Of a DNA stretch of 64,000 nt, positions 11,544-21,837 are shown piece after piece. The notes under the pieces were generated by a model that worked only from the letters and a program-made list of their open reading frames with translations, did not search any database and was not told the DNA's origin. Within the stretch, counting starts at the first letter, position 1. Every line of letters starts with the position of its first letter. Position numbers and translations under genes: made by a program. Origin of the DNA: Pictodentalium vernedei (lineage: Eukaryota; Mollusca; Scaphopoda; Dentaliida; Dentaliidae); NCBI GenBank assembly GCA_031216915.1, contig JAUFNR010000168.1, positions 1 to 64,000 on the forward strand. The letters are read 5' to 3'.

Positions 11544-12338
11544 ACCTTGAAAAGTGGGAAAAAACTGGGGAATGCGTTTTAATGCAAAAAAATGCTATGT
11601 CATGAATATTGGAAAAAAGAGCCAAAAATTTTACACACTTGACGACCACATCTTGGAAAGTGTGGAAAACAATCCCTACCTAGGCATCCAGATCTCCAAC
11701 GACCTGAAATGGACAACCCATATAAAAAAAAAAACATCACCAGGAAAGCAAGCTCCACACTTGGCTTCATACGAAGAAATCTAAAATTTTGCCCACACGA
11801 ATGCAGAAAAACAGCCTACATATCCCTTGTAAGATCAATCTTGGATTATGGAGCAACCATCTGGGATCCATATCTACAAACAGACATTGACAGACTAGAA
11901 AGAATCCAAAGGAAAGTCACGCGCTCCATCACAGGCGACTATAAATCAAGAGTCGAAGGCTGTATAACAAACATGCTAGGGAAATTAGAACTTCCAATAC
12001 TGAAAACCAGGAGAAAACACCAGAGAGTAACATACATGTACAAAGTGGTTGAGGGGCAAATACCGACAATACCGTCAACCCTTTACTTCACACAGTCTAA
12101 ACCTAAAAGGACAATCAGAGCCAAAAAACACCAAGGTTTTGACACTCAAAACGTTGTTGAAAGGAGAGTAATAATCAACCCAAAAGGTTTTGTGGTTCCT
12201 GCATACCACACTGATCAATATAAACACTCCTTCTTTGTCCAAAATGTACTAGAATGGAACCATCTTAGTGAGGATACAGTTTGTGCCAATTCACTGGAAA
12301 GCTTCAAAAGAAGCTTATTGTGCACCACCACATAAAGT
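11544..12338 (+). pseudogene. 5'-truncated non-LTR retrotransposon: C-terminal end of reverse transcriptase ORF2
   Basis: Starts with WEKNWGMRFNAKKC and YLGIQISNDLKW, the late RT palm/thumb blocks of Jockey/CR1-like LINEs. It continues with SLVRSILDYGATIWDP, DRLERIQRKVTRSI and a ~120-residue C-terminal domain to the stop at 12333-12335. One frameshift lies in an 11-A run at about 11724-11735, where ten A would keep the frame. The catalytic F/YADD block and all upstream domains are absent, which fits 5' truncation during target-primed insertion. The family is not the same as that of the LINE at 18880-21115. A short AT-rich 3' tail (about 12336-12400) follows. Confidence 0.85.
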
Positions 12339-12748
12339 CTCTCTCCCGGCGAATTTTACCACCAGAAGTGGACACTTCGCCGTATTATATATAGATACAG
12401 ATACAAATCGTGAATTGATTGGATTTTCTCGATTACAACACAATTCCCATTCGTATTATTTGGGATTTTTTTGACTAAATAACAGGTATCCCAAAATAAT
12501 ATGACTGTGAGTTCGTCACATGCAGACCCAAAGCCAGAATCTCAATCTTTTCCACTTTTACGAGAGATGAAATTTTCTGACAGTGTTCCAAGCAGTGGCG
12601 GCGCTACGGGAGGGGAGGGGGGGCATTTGCCCCCCCCCCCCCAAACGAAGGCTTTGGCCCCCCCCCGTTGCCCCAACCATCTCGCATGCATTTCCATCCA
12701 CCCTCACACACAAACACATTCAGTCACTCTCTCTCTCACACACACACA

Positions 12749-12751
<3 letters not shown>

Positions 12752-12800
<49 letters not shown>
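12752..12800. repeat. (CT)n microsatellite
   Basis: About 24 uninterrupted CT units, preceded by CACACACACG. It is responsible for the Ser/Leu-rich open frames seen here. Confidence 0.95.
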
Positions 12801-12801
<1 letters not shown>

Positions 12802-12866
12802 GCACAGATCCACCAGACGCGGATCCAGGATTTTTAGAAAGGAGGACTGCTAATTACCATTACATT

Positions 12867-12977
12867 TAGTCGAAACTTGGACCCAAAGTCCGTAATATAA
12901 TGGTTTGGTTTGGTACGTCCACAGGACGTACCAAACCAAAAAAGTATATTACGGACTTTGGGTCCAAGTTTGAACTA
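12867..12977. repeat. Palindromic foldback element (TTGGACCC family), copy 2
   Basis: Arms AACTTGGACCCAAAGTCCG and complement, with the centre GGTACGTCC ACAGGACGTACC. Better preserved than copy 1 (505-615), and nested in the hAT MITE at 12593-13087. Confidence 0.8.
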
Positions 12978-13315
12978 CCTCATAACAAAGTAATGATATG
13001 ATCCTTTACGTATTTGCCCCCTTCATGGGAGTCTGCCCCCTAGTTGCCCCCCCCCCCCCCACAAAAAAAATTCTGGGGCCGCCACTGGTTCCAAGTGTGT
13101 GTGTGTGGGGTGGGGGGGGGGGGGCACTGTCGTCCGGAACGAACTCGAATCCTAACTCATTATGTGCCCACTTCTTTAAAACAATAAAAAAACGAAACTG
13201 GTCTTACGCTCGTTTATTTAAAGGCTTGCCTTCGTTGAACGAAAGTAATTCTTTAAAATAATAATAATACACGAAAGTTCTTCGTGTGCATGGTTACTTG
13301 ACAGTCTTAAATTCA

Positions 13316-13582
13316 TTATTATTTATTTATTGGAGTTTAACGACACTTTCAACAGCCAGGGTCACCTCCTGTCGGACATTTTTACGGATGGAGGAAGTCG
13401 GACCAACGGCGTGCATCTGTCAGACTCCCTAACGTAATAACTTCGCACAAGCAGGGTTAGCATTGGCTGAAGATAAGAGCGCCATCAACGTGCAGTAAGC
13501 CTTAGTACACAGCACCACCGATACCACACGTGGGCAATCGAGGCTGGCGCACCAGGATCACACAAGCTTCGGACCTGGTCTT
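13316..13582 (-). mobile_element. tRNA-derived SINE, degraded copy
   Basis: Plus-strand landmarks of the family: TTTATTTATTGGAGTTTAAC (3' tail side), CAGCCAGGGTCACCTCCTG, AAGCAGGGTTAGCATTGG and GTACACAGCACCACC. The tRNA-like head is mostly lost. Confidence 0.75.
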
Positions 13583-13689
13583 ATATAAATAAAGGTGACA
13601 CTACTCTTTCCGTAATAAAACATTATTTAACATTCTCGATCTGAAACGATTAAAAAAGACATAAACGAATGACGTAAAATTATACACTT

Positions 13690-14240
13690 GCTGTATTTTA
13701 ACCCCTTACCGATCAGAATATTTAGCTAATATACTCCCATGCAGGGCTACTCACACAAAAACACAATTTTCTTCCCAAACATAACTTGTGAGTCATCTTC
13801 TCTGGAACGAGCTCAGTTGGGGGTTGGAAGTGTCATAAGCTATATTTTTTAAATAATGAATGGAAATCTTTACTGGTCCACAAAAATCGCAATTTTTTTT
13901 CTAAAAAAAACCCCTTATGACCCTTTTTGGAACGAGCTCAGTGAGGGTTCATAAGGTATGGTTTTGAAATAAAGACTGGAAATTTAATTACTTATCAAAG
14001 AGAAAAAAGTACCGATAATAATACTTCCATTACTAATTACAAAAAATGCCGTTTTCCTCTAAAACATAGCTTATGACTCTATCACTTGAACGAGTCCAGT
14101 GAGAGGTCAAACTCATAAGGTATGTTTTTGAAACAAAGAATGAAATTTTACTTATCCAGAAAAATATTGCCATTTTCCTCCCAAGATAAAGGTTGGGACG
14201 AGCTCAGTGAGGCTCATATACTATGTTTTAGAATATTTAA
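13690..14240 (+). repeat. Diverged tandem cluster of TTAA-MITE-like hairpins
   Basis: Four degenerate hairpin units around 13805, 13930, 14085 and 14195 each carry GAACGAGCTCAGT or close variants between CTTATGAC and CATAAGGTATG. The left edge has TTAACCCCTTACCGATCAG. The loop always lacks the second GAGCTC half found in dispersed copies. Confidence 0.6.
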
Positions 14241-15570
14241 AGAATGGAAATTTTAATTTATTCAAAAGAGAAAAAGGCTACAAAAGATACACTTCAAGTA
14301 CTTCATTGTGTGGCAATTATATATACCAGGAATGCGTTTTAATCAACTTGACCCGGTTAATTACACACACTCGGACACCGGCGTCGCCCTCATGCACACT
14401 TTTTAGTGTGTTTCGGAAAGGAAAAGTTCAATAAAACTCGCAAAATTAAAACAATTGGAAATATTTCTTGTCCAACACGTAAAGTATCCTCTAAGTACAT
14501 TACATACCAGAAAGCAGCGAATCGTCAAATCAGAAGGAGATACAACTTTATAGTTCTCGAACACCCGTTTTCTGAAACCGGGACCGGCACAGGTGCTCAC
14601 TTTTTTGTTCTACCGCGGCCTTTTCAAAATGGGGTTAACACAAAAAGGCGAACAAAAATTACAGACTGAAGCCGAAGCCGACTCCGGAAAAATGTGCGTC
14701 GACGAAACATGTTACTAAATTATTAAAGAATGCCTAACTGTGACTGTACTTTGTGGTCGTGTCATGTATTATATATATATATTTCAAATGTACGGTGGTT
14801 GATTTAGGCCACCCTCAATATTTTTTTTATCTCGAGATAAAGAAATATTGAAGGTGGCCTAAATCAGCCATTGTACAAATGACAGTAATTCCTTTAAAAA
14901 ACAATATGACTTCGATTCAACGAAAAAAATCGCTAAAAAGTTCACAAAGACAAACTCTCGGAATGGGCGAAACAGCGCCGGAAAGATTTGGCCGAGCAAA
15001 TGTGGTCACCGTTTGGGACAAACCTTCTCGATTTCGGGCCGATACTTGCCGACTTTTTGAGATTATTGTTAATATTATATTTAAGATTGAAATCCAGGAA
15101 TAAAATAAAATTTATTTTTTTAGACATCACTGTACAGTGTGTTAAATCTATACTTTTTTAACTTTATTAATTTGTAAATATAATGATATATACCTTTTTC
15201 ACCTCAGTTGTCCAGTAACTGAAATTATGCTGGTGATTTTCGCCCCAATGTGGTAATCAACAGATGTATAGTAGAAAGAAAATTTTGTGAGGTAGGCATT
15301 TTGTCTGGGGGGGGGGGGGGGAGGGGTTGCGAGGGGGGGGGGGGGGTTGTTGTTGGGGGGATATGTTGTGTGTGCGTGTGTGTGTGTGTGTGTGGGGGGG
15401 GGGGGGTTCTGACAGTATTCCAGCCTATGTCTTTGGAGTCTGTTTGCTTTTTGTTATCTCAGCATCAATCAATTTTATGCACCCTTCAAGTAAAATAAGT
15501 TTATAGGGATGTTTCAGTTTGTCTATCCACTGGGGGTTTTTTTCTGTCCGTGTGTACGACTATGTTTCTT
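14241..15570. other. No gene seen; hairpin, poly-G and TG tracts
   Basis: A GC-richer stretch at 14340-14720 has short open frames but no known motif. Poly-G runs (15307-15353) and a (TG)n tract (15367-15396) follow. Confidence 0.5.
14787..14877. repeat. Hairpin (foldback)
   Basis: GTACGGTGGTTGATTTAGGC and its near-complement GCCTAAATCAGCCATTGTAC flank a TTATCTCGAGATAA centre. Confidence 0.75.
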
Positions 15571-17565
15571 TAACCCTTTGAGACTTTAATTATCCTGACG
15601 TTCAAACGTCACTGGGAATTCAGTTTCTTCCAAGTCTTTTTCAAAATGCGGACGTCAAAAGTACAAATGAGATATTTTTCACATTAGGTTCCGCTCCACA
15701 ATTTTCCAGGCATTTCCAAATATGACATGCCATACACTCTCTTCAAATGCAAATAGCCTGTAGCTTAGTTATCTAACTCATAACATGTATTACATTTCCA
15801 AATCCACAAAAAACATATAACACTATCTGACTAAGTAGAAATAAACAATCTGAACGTGGGTGGAATAATTTATTGTCAAAGGCCAGACTTCAACCTGAAA
15901 AATTGCATGAAAAAATGCCGAAACCAGTCATTTTCAGCCACCTAGCAGCCTCAAAAGCAGAATTTTCCCCACCAACCCCACCTACCCACCCCTGGAACAG
16001 AGCATCCCCTGTTTCTAAAATGCAAAAAAAAATTATATGTTTCCGTCTCATTTTTTAGTTACCTGTCTGGTAACAAACCCGTGTAAAAATTACATTTTAT
16101 ACGGGTTTGTTACCAGAAGCCTCTGTTTCCCATAATTCACCTGGTAATTTACCCCTATGTATCAGAATCCAACTTTGGGACCAAAACTTCAAATTCTCTT
16201 GTCCAACAAAAAGCCTAATGAAATCATATATCTGATACTAAAAATATATCTCAATTTTACATGGCCTCAGTTTCAACATATGCCCTATGTTTATAATTTC
16301 ACCCTGTGCAATAGTGAGAAACTGTGGAGCGGAACCTTTGTGATTATCTGGTTGAGGGTTAGATTATTTTTGGTGGTCTGACTTTGTTATTCAAATCAGG
16401 CGCTCTCCAATAATTTGTAATAAAATAAATTTATATAAACAAAATATTATTTGTGTTTGACTGAATATGATACATAAGCAAGGAAAGTGTTGGCTTTTGC
16501 TCTGTTATCCTCATTTATTGAAAGCCCTGATAGTGGCTTCTAGCACTCAACAAGATAAAGAAGTCTTGACAGCAGGATTATATTAGTATTTTAAGCTGCG
16601 ATAACATTTGGCTTAACGGTTGTCACGGAGCACTATTCGGGAGAAAATAGGAATTGAGGTTAAAACTTTAAAAAATCAAAAAATAATAACAAAACAAATG
16701 ACCACAAAGTGTCAACGCGCTGTCTGATTTCGTACGTCATAAGACGTACAAAAAAGTATCAAAGGCTTAAGAGAAATCTTGATCTTTTTGCATTCCCGAA
16801 TATGTGTGAGACTTGAAAGAAGAATTATACAATTAACTGTTTTGAAACAATACATGTATACTTGGGTAGATTTTTGGCACATATGTAGTTAATTTCAGGG
16901 GGGCGGGGGTGTGGGTGGAGGGGGGGGGGAGTTGTCCTATCTACCATTTCAATTGGGGTGGCATATTCCAGTTCCTCTCGGACTGAAGCGAGTCACTGAC
17001 AATCGTTTAGCAATCTCAACAATGAAAATAATCAGAGGCGAACTGGCCGTATGGTCCACCGGGAATAAATCCCCCTCCCATTGTGGGCCTTGGTCCCCAA
17101 AATTGAAGCAGCCCAACACCTGTTGGTGCATGAAAGTTCGTGAAAATGACCAAAACGATGAGCGATGAAGATGATACAAAAATGCCATCGAAATGTCCAA
17201 TGATCGCTCAGATGCAAGGAAGCAGCGTTCTTTCAATTCGAAAAATAAAAATTTTATTCGGTCCGGACACCCTTCCCCCCCCCCCCTCCCCTGGTACATA
17301 CTCACTCTGCCTCTAGAAACAATGGGGTCGTAAAGGGAATTGGTTATGTCGCACCCCCCCCCCCCCCAAAAAAAAAAAAACAAACAAAAAAACAAAAACA
17401 CACACACGATATGAAATAGGCCGCTGACAGAAACGGACGAATCAGCCTTTAGTCGTCAGAAGGAATCGGTCGCTGACATTTTTGGTCGATTCGGCGCTGT
17501 GCTATTGTTTACTTCATGAGCGATCTGCTTTTAGTAACAAGTCTTACCAACCCCAAACCAACCCC
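15571..17565. other. No gene seen; simple repeats and one hairpin
   Basis: Starts with TAACCCTTTGAGACT. An inverted pair AGGTTCCGCTCCACA (15688) / TGTGGAGCGGAACCT (16324) brackets about 640 bp, but its flanks do not extend. A 53-bp hairpin lies at 16066-16118 (GGTAACAAACCCGT arms). Poly-G/poly-C runs are near 16905-16930, 17276 and 17355. Confidence 0.45.
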
Positions 17566-17697
17566 CACACCTCGTTGGAAAGAGCTCGTTCCAACGAGGG
17601 GTCATAACCTATGTTTTTGAGACAAAAAATGAAAATATTTTGAAAATTAATTAGCGATTTTTGAGAATAGCGCTTGGCCGTTACGTTGGGTAAAGGG
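17566..17697. mobile_element. TTAA MITE, right-half copy
   Basis: GAACGAGC-type centre, GGGGTCATAACCTATG, then GAATAGCGCTTGGCCG and GTTGGGTAAAGGG before TTAA (17698-17701). The left arm is missing. Confidence 0.75.
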
Positions 17698-17737
17698 TTA
17701 ACCAGCTTTCACAAACGGCCCCTCTCAGGGCACCACC

Positions 17738-18330
17738 GAAAGACCCGAACTTCCCTGGTTCGGGGGCAGGCCTGCTTGTTATCCTATTTGGCGTAGATAA
17801 AAGTGTGTCCTGAGGACGTTTTACAAAAAGGGCTATTAGCGGGACGCAGGAGGAACGCTCGCCTCACCAGGGGTGGGTGACGACCTCCGGGAATAGAGTG
17901 AAGGATGATAGAAAGTCCATAACGGTAATAATGGTTCCATACGGTTAGTGGGGATAAAAATCACGTGTGTTTGTTAAGGATTCTTGTCATCTTGTTTGTC
18001 TTTATGGTTATGCCATCAGTAGCGTCTTCAGGCAAGTATAGTCTACCACTTATTGTATGTCGTTTGTTGGGAGACGTCCTGGGGCGGCACAGTCTGCCTT
18101 GGGCTCTTCTGTTGGTTCGTTGATCTGTTCAGTAGAAGTGGCATGAGTCATCGTGGTGGTTGTGTCTGTGGATCTGGTGGTCTACTTCGTAGGTGGAGCT
18201 TTGGTCGTCGGAACTGTTGCGTTTGTTGTGCCGCAGTTCTGTCTTATCTTTCGGCGGGCATGGTCTGCTGCTCCTGTCCTGCCGGTGTCGGTATGTGCAT
18301 GTTGTGTCTTCTGTGTATCTGAAAGTGGAA
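17738..18330. other. Unassigned tract with the shared ACCCGAACTTCC block
   Basis: 17738-17911 is homologous to 11287-11463. The rest is GT-rich with short Cys-rich open frames (18053-18322) that match nothing I know. It could be 3' flank of the LINE that ends at 18880. Confidence 0.35.
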
Positions 18331-18435
18331 ATAAGTGTGAGTTATTACTCCCCCCACCCACTGGCCCTTCTAGGGGTGGTCAATGCTGGCTCTGTCTATC
18401 CCAGGTCTTTGCTGCTTGCGCGGCATTTGTTTGGA

Positions 18436-18775
18436 GCGGCTTTCGTTCAGTTGATGGACGCGATCGATGGGGGCAGCCTGTGAACGACGCCCAGTCACAC
18501 CGAAGGGTATCACTGCCTCTTCCACTGATTGTTTATCGCAGTACGTGGAGTCAGTTAGGGGCGGCTTTTGTTCGTGGCCGATGAGGACAGCCTAGGAACG
18601 ACGCCCAGTCACACCGAAGTGTACCACTGCCTTTTCTAACGGTGGTTTATCGGGGTATGCGTAGTCTATTAGGAGCGGCTTCTGTTTCGTTTGGTGGATA
18701 CGACCGATGGAGGCAGCCTGGGAAGGAAACCTAGTCCCACCGAAGTGAATCACTGCTTGATTCCACTGTAGGCCA
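18436..18775. repeat. Tandem repeat, three ~115-125 bp units
   Basis: Units start GCGGCTT at 18436, 18561 and 18675 and share GACGCCCAGTCACACCGAAG and ATCACTGC. They lie directly downstream of the minus-strand LINE, so they may be its 3' UTR repeats (inference). Confidence 0.75.
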
Positions 18776-18879
18776 TCTCTTTCGGCGATCATTCGCCTCA
18801 GAGTCGCTCGGACCTGGAGCCAGTCCGGGGTGGTAGGGCGGGGTGGACACGAATCCACATGGATTCATCTCCACCCCAC

Positions 18880-21115
18880 TCGCCAGTCCGGGCACACTCT
18901 CGTCCCGCACGATTATAGTGATTACTTTCTGGAATATTTGGGTCTTTGACGACTGGCACAGATTTCCTTCAGTTCGTGTCTAGTTCACTCTCTTCAAGAC
19001 GCTCGTTATTTTTGTCAGCAAGGGTTAGTAGAGGTCTTTGATGGTCTAACTTCTAGCTCTTTCGTGAAAGAAGTTGATGGGTGTGTCAAAGGGCGCGCGA
19101 ATGACGACACGGTGAACGTGGTTTTAGACTCTTTGAAGTTTGAGCAGGTTGGCTTTGCTGGCTTCACCGAGGACGAGTGCCCCGTTATCTAGTACGGGGC
19201 GCACGCAGGCTTTGTAGAGTTTTTTGGAGGACTGCTTCTTTAGCACCCAGGAGGTACCGCGTAGCACTTTTAAGTTAATTCTCTTAGTCGCCGCTTTAGA
19301 GGCAATGTTTTAGTGTGTTTATTGAAGTTAAGTCTCTGGTCTAGAGTAATACCGAGGAATTTCGCATCGGTGCTTACTGGAAGGACTTTGCTCTGTAAAT
19401 GGAGGTCAAAGTCACCATTTTTAGTCCTTCGGGTGAAGTCTGTACGTTGGGTTTTATTGATAATGAGTTTTATTCTTCATTTGGCACACCAACTCTCGAG
19501 GTCGGCGAAGGCGCTCTGGAGGTGGGAGTTCAACGACCTGAATCCCATAGCCTTTTGTCATCGGCGAATCGAGAGATTTGGACCCTGCTATTAGTGATTT
19601 TCAGGTTCTTAACGTAGATTATGAAGAGAAGGGGACTGAGGACGGACACTTATGGGTACCAGTCACGATGGGTTCTTCACAAGACATTTCCCTGTTGACA
19701 CAAACCGTAATTGTCCTATCATTCAAAAAGAAGGAAAGAAGTCTTAATAGTTTAATAGGGAGGATAAGTTTGGAGAGTTTGTAGCGAACTCCGTTGTGCC
19801 AGACGATGTCAAATGCCTTTTCAACTTCAAGTAGGACAGTGGAGCCTACTTGGTTAAGGATAGCCGTTTTCATTAGTTCGACAAGGCGATGGATGTGTTT
19901 CATGCCTTCTTTTCGATTCCTGTAGGCTCTTTGCTATTTATTAAAAAAAATAGTGTCTTCTAGGTGCTTCCTCAGCCGATGGGTTAGAATTCTCTCGAAT
20001 ATGCAGCTGAGGAGGCTTATAGGGCGATAGTTAGCCGGGTTGGTGAGCTAGGTCTCTGTCAGGTTTGGGTATCATGACACCCACGGCTGATTTCCAGCAT
20101 TTTGGAAAGTAGCCATGAGTGGGAAATGCGTTATAGAGGATTTTTAGCCTGGAGATGAGCGAATTAGGGCTCTGTTTAAGGATATTCTAGTTGATTTCCC
20201 CCGGGTGAGGAAGAGTTTCTTAACTTTTTATGATGCTGATGATTTCTTCGTTTGTGATGGGGGCGACGAGGTCGTCGCCATCCCCTTCCCCATGTTCGGT
20301 GTTGAAATTGGGGTCTCGACAAACTTGGGAATCGCCATTAACGAAGTTAGGCCTATCGATCGCTAGTTTAACTATATCGTCAAAGTGGGGACCTTCATGG
20401 GGTGGCGGGTTTTCTTGAGGAGTTCGGTAAAGGTGTCGACCTCCTACTTATCGCCAGCGGTAATTGTCCCGTCTTCTCTTGTAAGGGGCTTGTATGACCT
20501 TTTACTGCCTTTGATTTTTTTTGGCTTGTTAACACCTTGAAGGTGTTCCGGAAGTTTTTGGCGTCCCTTTCTCCATTGAGTTGGGAGGTGGCTCGTTCCC
20601 AATTACTTTGTTGTTCGACCTGGATTGCCTTTTTAACCTCACCATGAAGGCGATTTTAGGTCTTTTTGAGTTCTGTTTTCTTGGATGGGTCGGTTTCGGA
20701 TTTGAGGGCGCGGAGGGCTTTTCGTTTAGATTTTATGAGAGAGAGAGATGGTATCTCCGGAGATGGTTTGTCTACAGGGACGCACTTCTTTTTTAGGGCA
20801 GATTTCGTCTAATGCTGAGTTCATAATATTTTTGAGTTTCGAGGTCAGCAACGTTGGAGGGCGTGTGGTGGGGGAGTTTTACACTAAATATTTGACGGTA
20901 GTGGTCCCAGTTAGTTTTTTCAATATTCCTGCGAATAGTGGGTGGGTACCTTAGGGGACCATTGCCTATTTTAATCGAGGTATGGACCGGGAGGTGGAGG
21001 TGGTCGCTGCATAGGTCGTCGTCGCCGACCCATCGGTCGTCGATATGGTTGACAAGGGAGTTGCTGGTAATTATAAGGTCGAGGATATCCGGATGTAGCG
21101 GCTTACTACTTGATC
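18880..21115 (-). pseudogene. Decayed non-LTR retrotransposon ORF2 (endonuclease C-terminus plus reverse transcriptase)
   Basis: In minus direction: endonuclease end HPDILDLIITSNS with SDHLHLPVH (SDH at 21000-21008). A linker with APITNEEIISII follows, then RT blocks FPTHGYFPKCWKSAVG, VMIPKPD, ANYRPISLLS (after a frameshift near 20050) and LLEVEKAFDIVWHNG. The catalytic block RFADD is at 19557-19568, and INLKVLRGTS and KLYKACVRPVLDNGA follow. Many stops and frameshifts make it a pseudogene. The known family role is target-primed reverse transcription; Jockey-like by motif style. It lacks the endonuclease N-terminus, so it is 5' truncated. Confidence 0.85.
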
Positions 21116-21229
21116 AAGACCAAAAGCCATCTAATCAAATAACAGAACAGTTGACCAATCAAATTGTTTTCCTCTGCAAAGTTTACAGTGAAAGATGAAT
21201 TGTGTTTTTCCCAACAGATTTCTGTGTTG

Positions 21230-21700
21230 TAGTAACGAGCCTGACACCTTAATTGCTCGAATGATCTATTTTAGTAACATGCCCACGACGCCCGAAGTTT
21301 TTTTGCGCACCGATGACGCACAGGGGCGGTGTGTTTCTTGTTAAGCCTGTAGACCCCTTTATCAATGCAACGGAGCTCTTGAAACACGTCCAACAGTCAG
21401 AAAAGGGAAAGCAATGGAGCCAGGAAAGCCTCTTAGCAGCATGCCTAACTGACAACAAACCGATGGCTTTTGCGCGCTGAAGGTACGCAGGAATGGTGTA
21501 GACTAAGCAAACCCCTTACAGCCCCTTTAGCAGTACAGTGGTACTTCCACACTCAACAGCCACACAGGAGAAGCAAAGGGGCCAGGAAAGCCACCAGGGC
21601 CCAGTCCTCCACCCCTTCGGCTCCTAGTTCAATATTATCCCTCCGCCCAAATCGATCTCGGCAGTAAAAAATGAGTTCGAACGCGAATGCCGTTCTGTCT
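21230..21700 (+). other. Unassigned remnant with possible coding traces
   Basis: In one plus frame 21337-21475 reads NATELLKHVQQSEKGKQWS followed by LLAACLTDNKPMAFAR, with stops and a frame change afterwards. It looks like an old coding fragment, perhaps a retroelement ORF1, but I do not recognise it. Confidence 0.25.
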
Positions 21701-21837
21701 ATTTACTATGCAGGGATGGTACAAATCAGCAGCAGTGATGACCGTAGTAGTGCTTGTAGTCTTTGAGTCGCTGTAACAAATGGTAATGGAACAATGGATT
21801 ATGACTTACAGTCTTGTCTACAGTGCTTAAGGAGTGT

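Larger units (their letters stand above)
12593..13087. mobile_element. hAT-like MITE with exact 8-bp target duplication
   Basis: Terminal inverted repeats CAGTGGCGG and CCGCCACTG are flanked by GTTCCAAG on both sides (12585-12592 and 13088-13095). This 8-bp duplication is diagnostic of hAT transposition. The interior holds poly-G/poly-C runs, a (CT)n tract, a palindromic insert (12867-12977) and no transposase. Confidence 0.85.

Noticed and set aside
18053..18584. Cys- and Gly-rich open frames (89-143 codons)
   Set aside because: Overlapping frames on one strand in a GT-rich tract, no known motif, next to LINE 3' sequence and tandem repeats.
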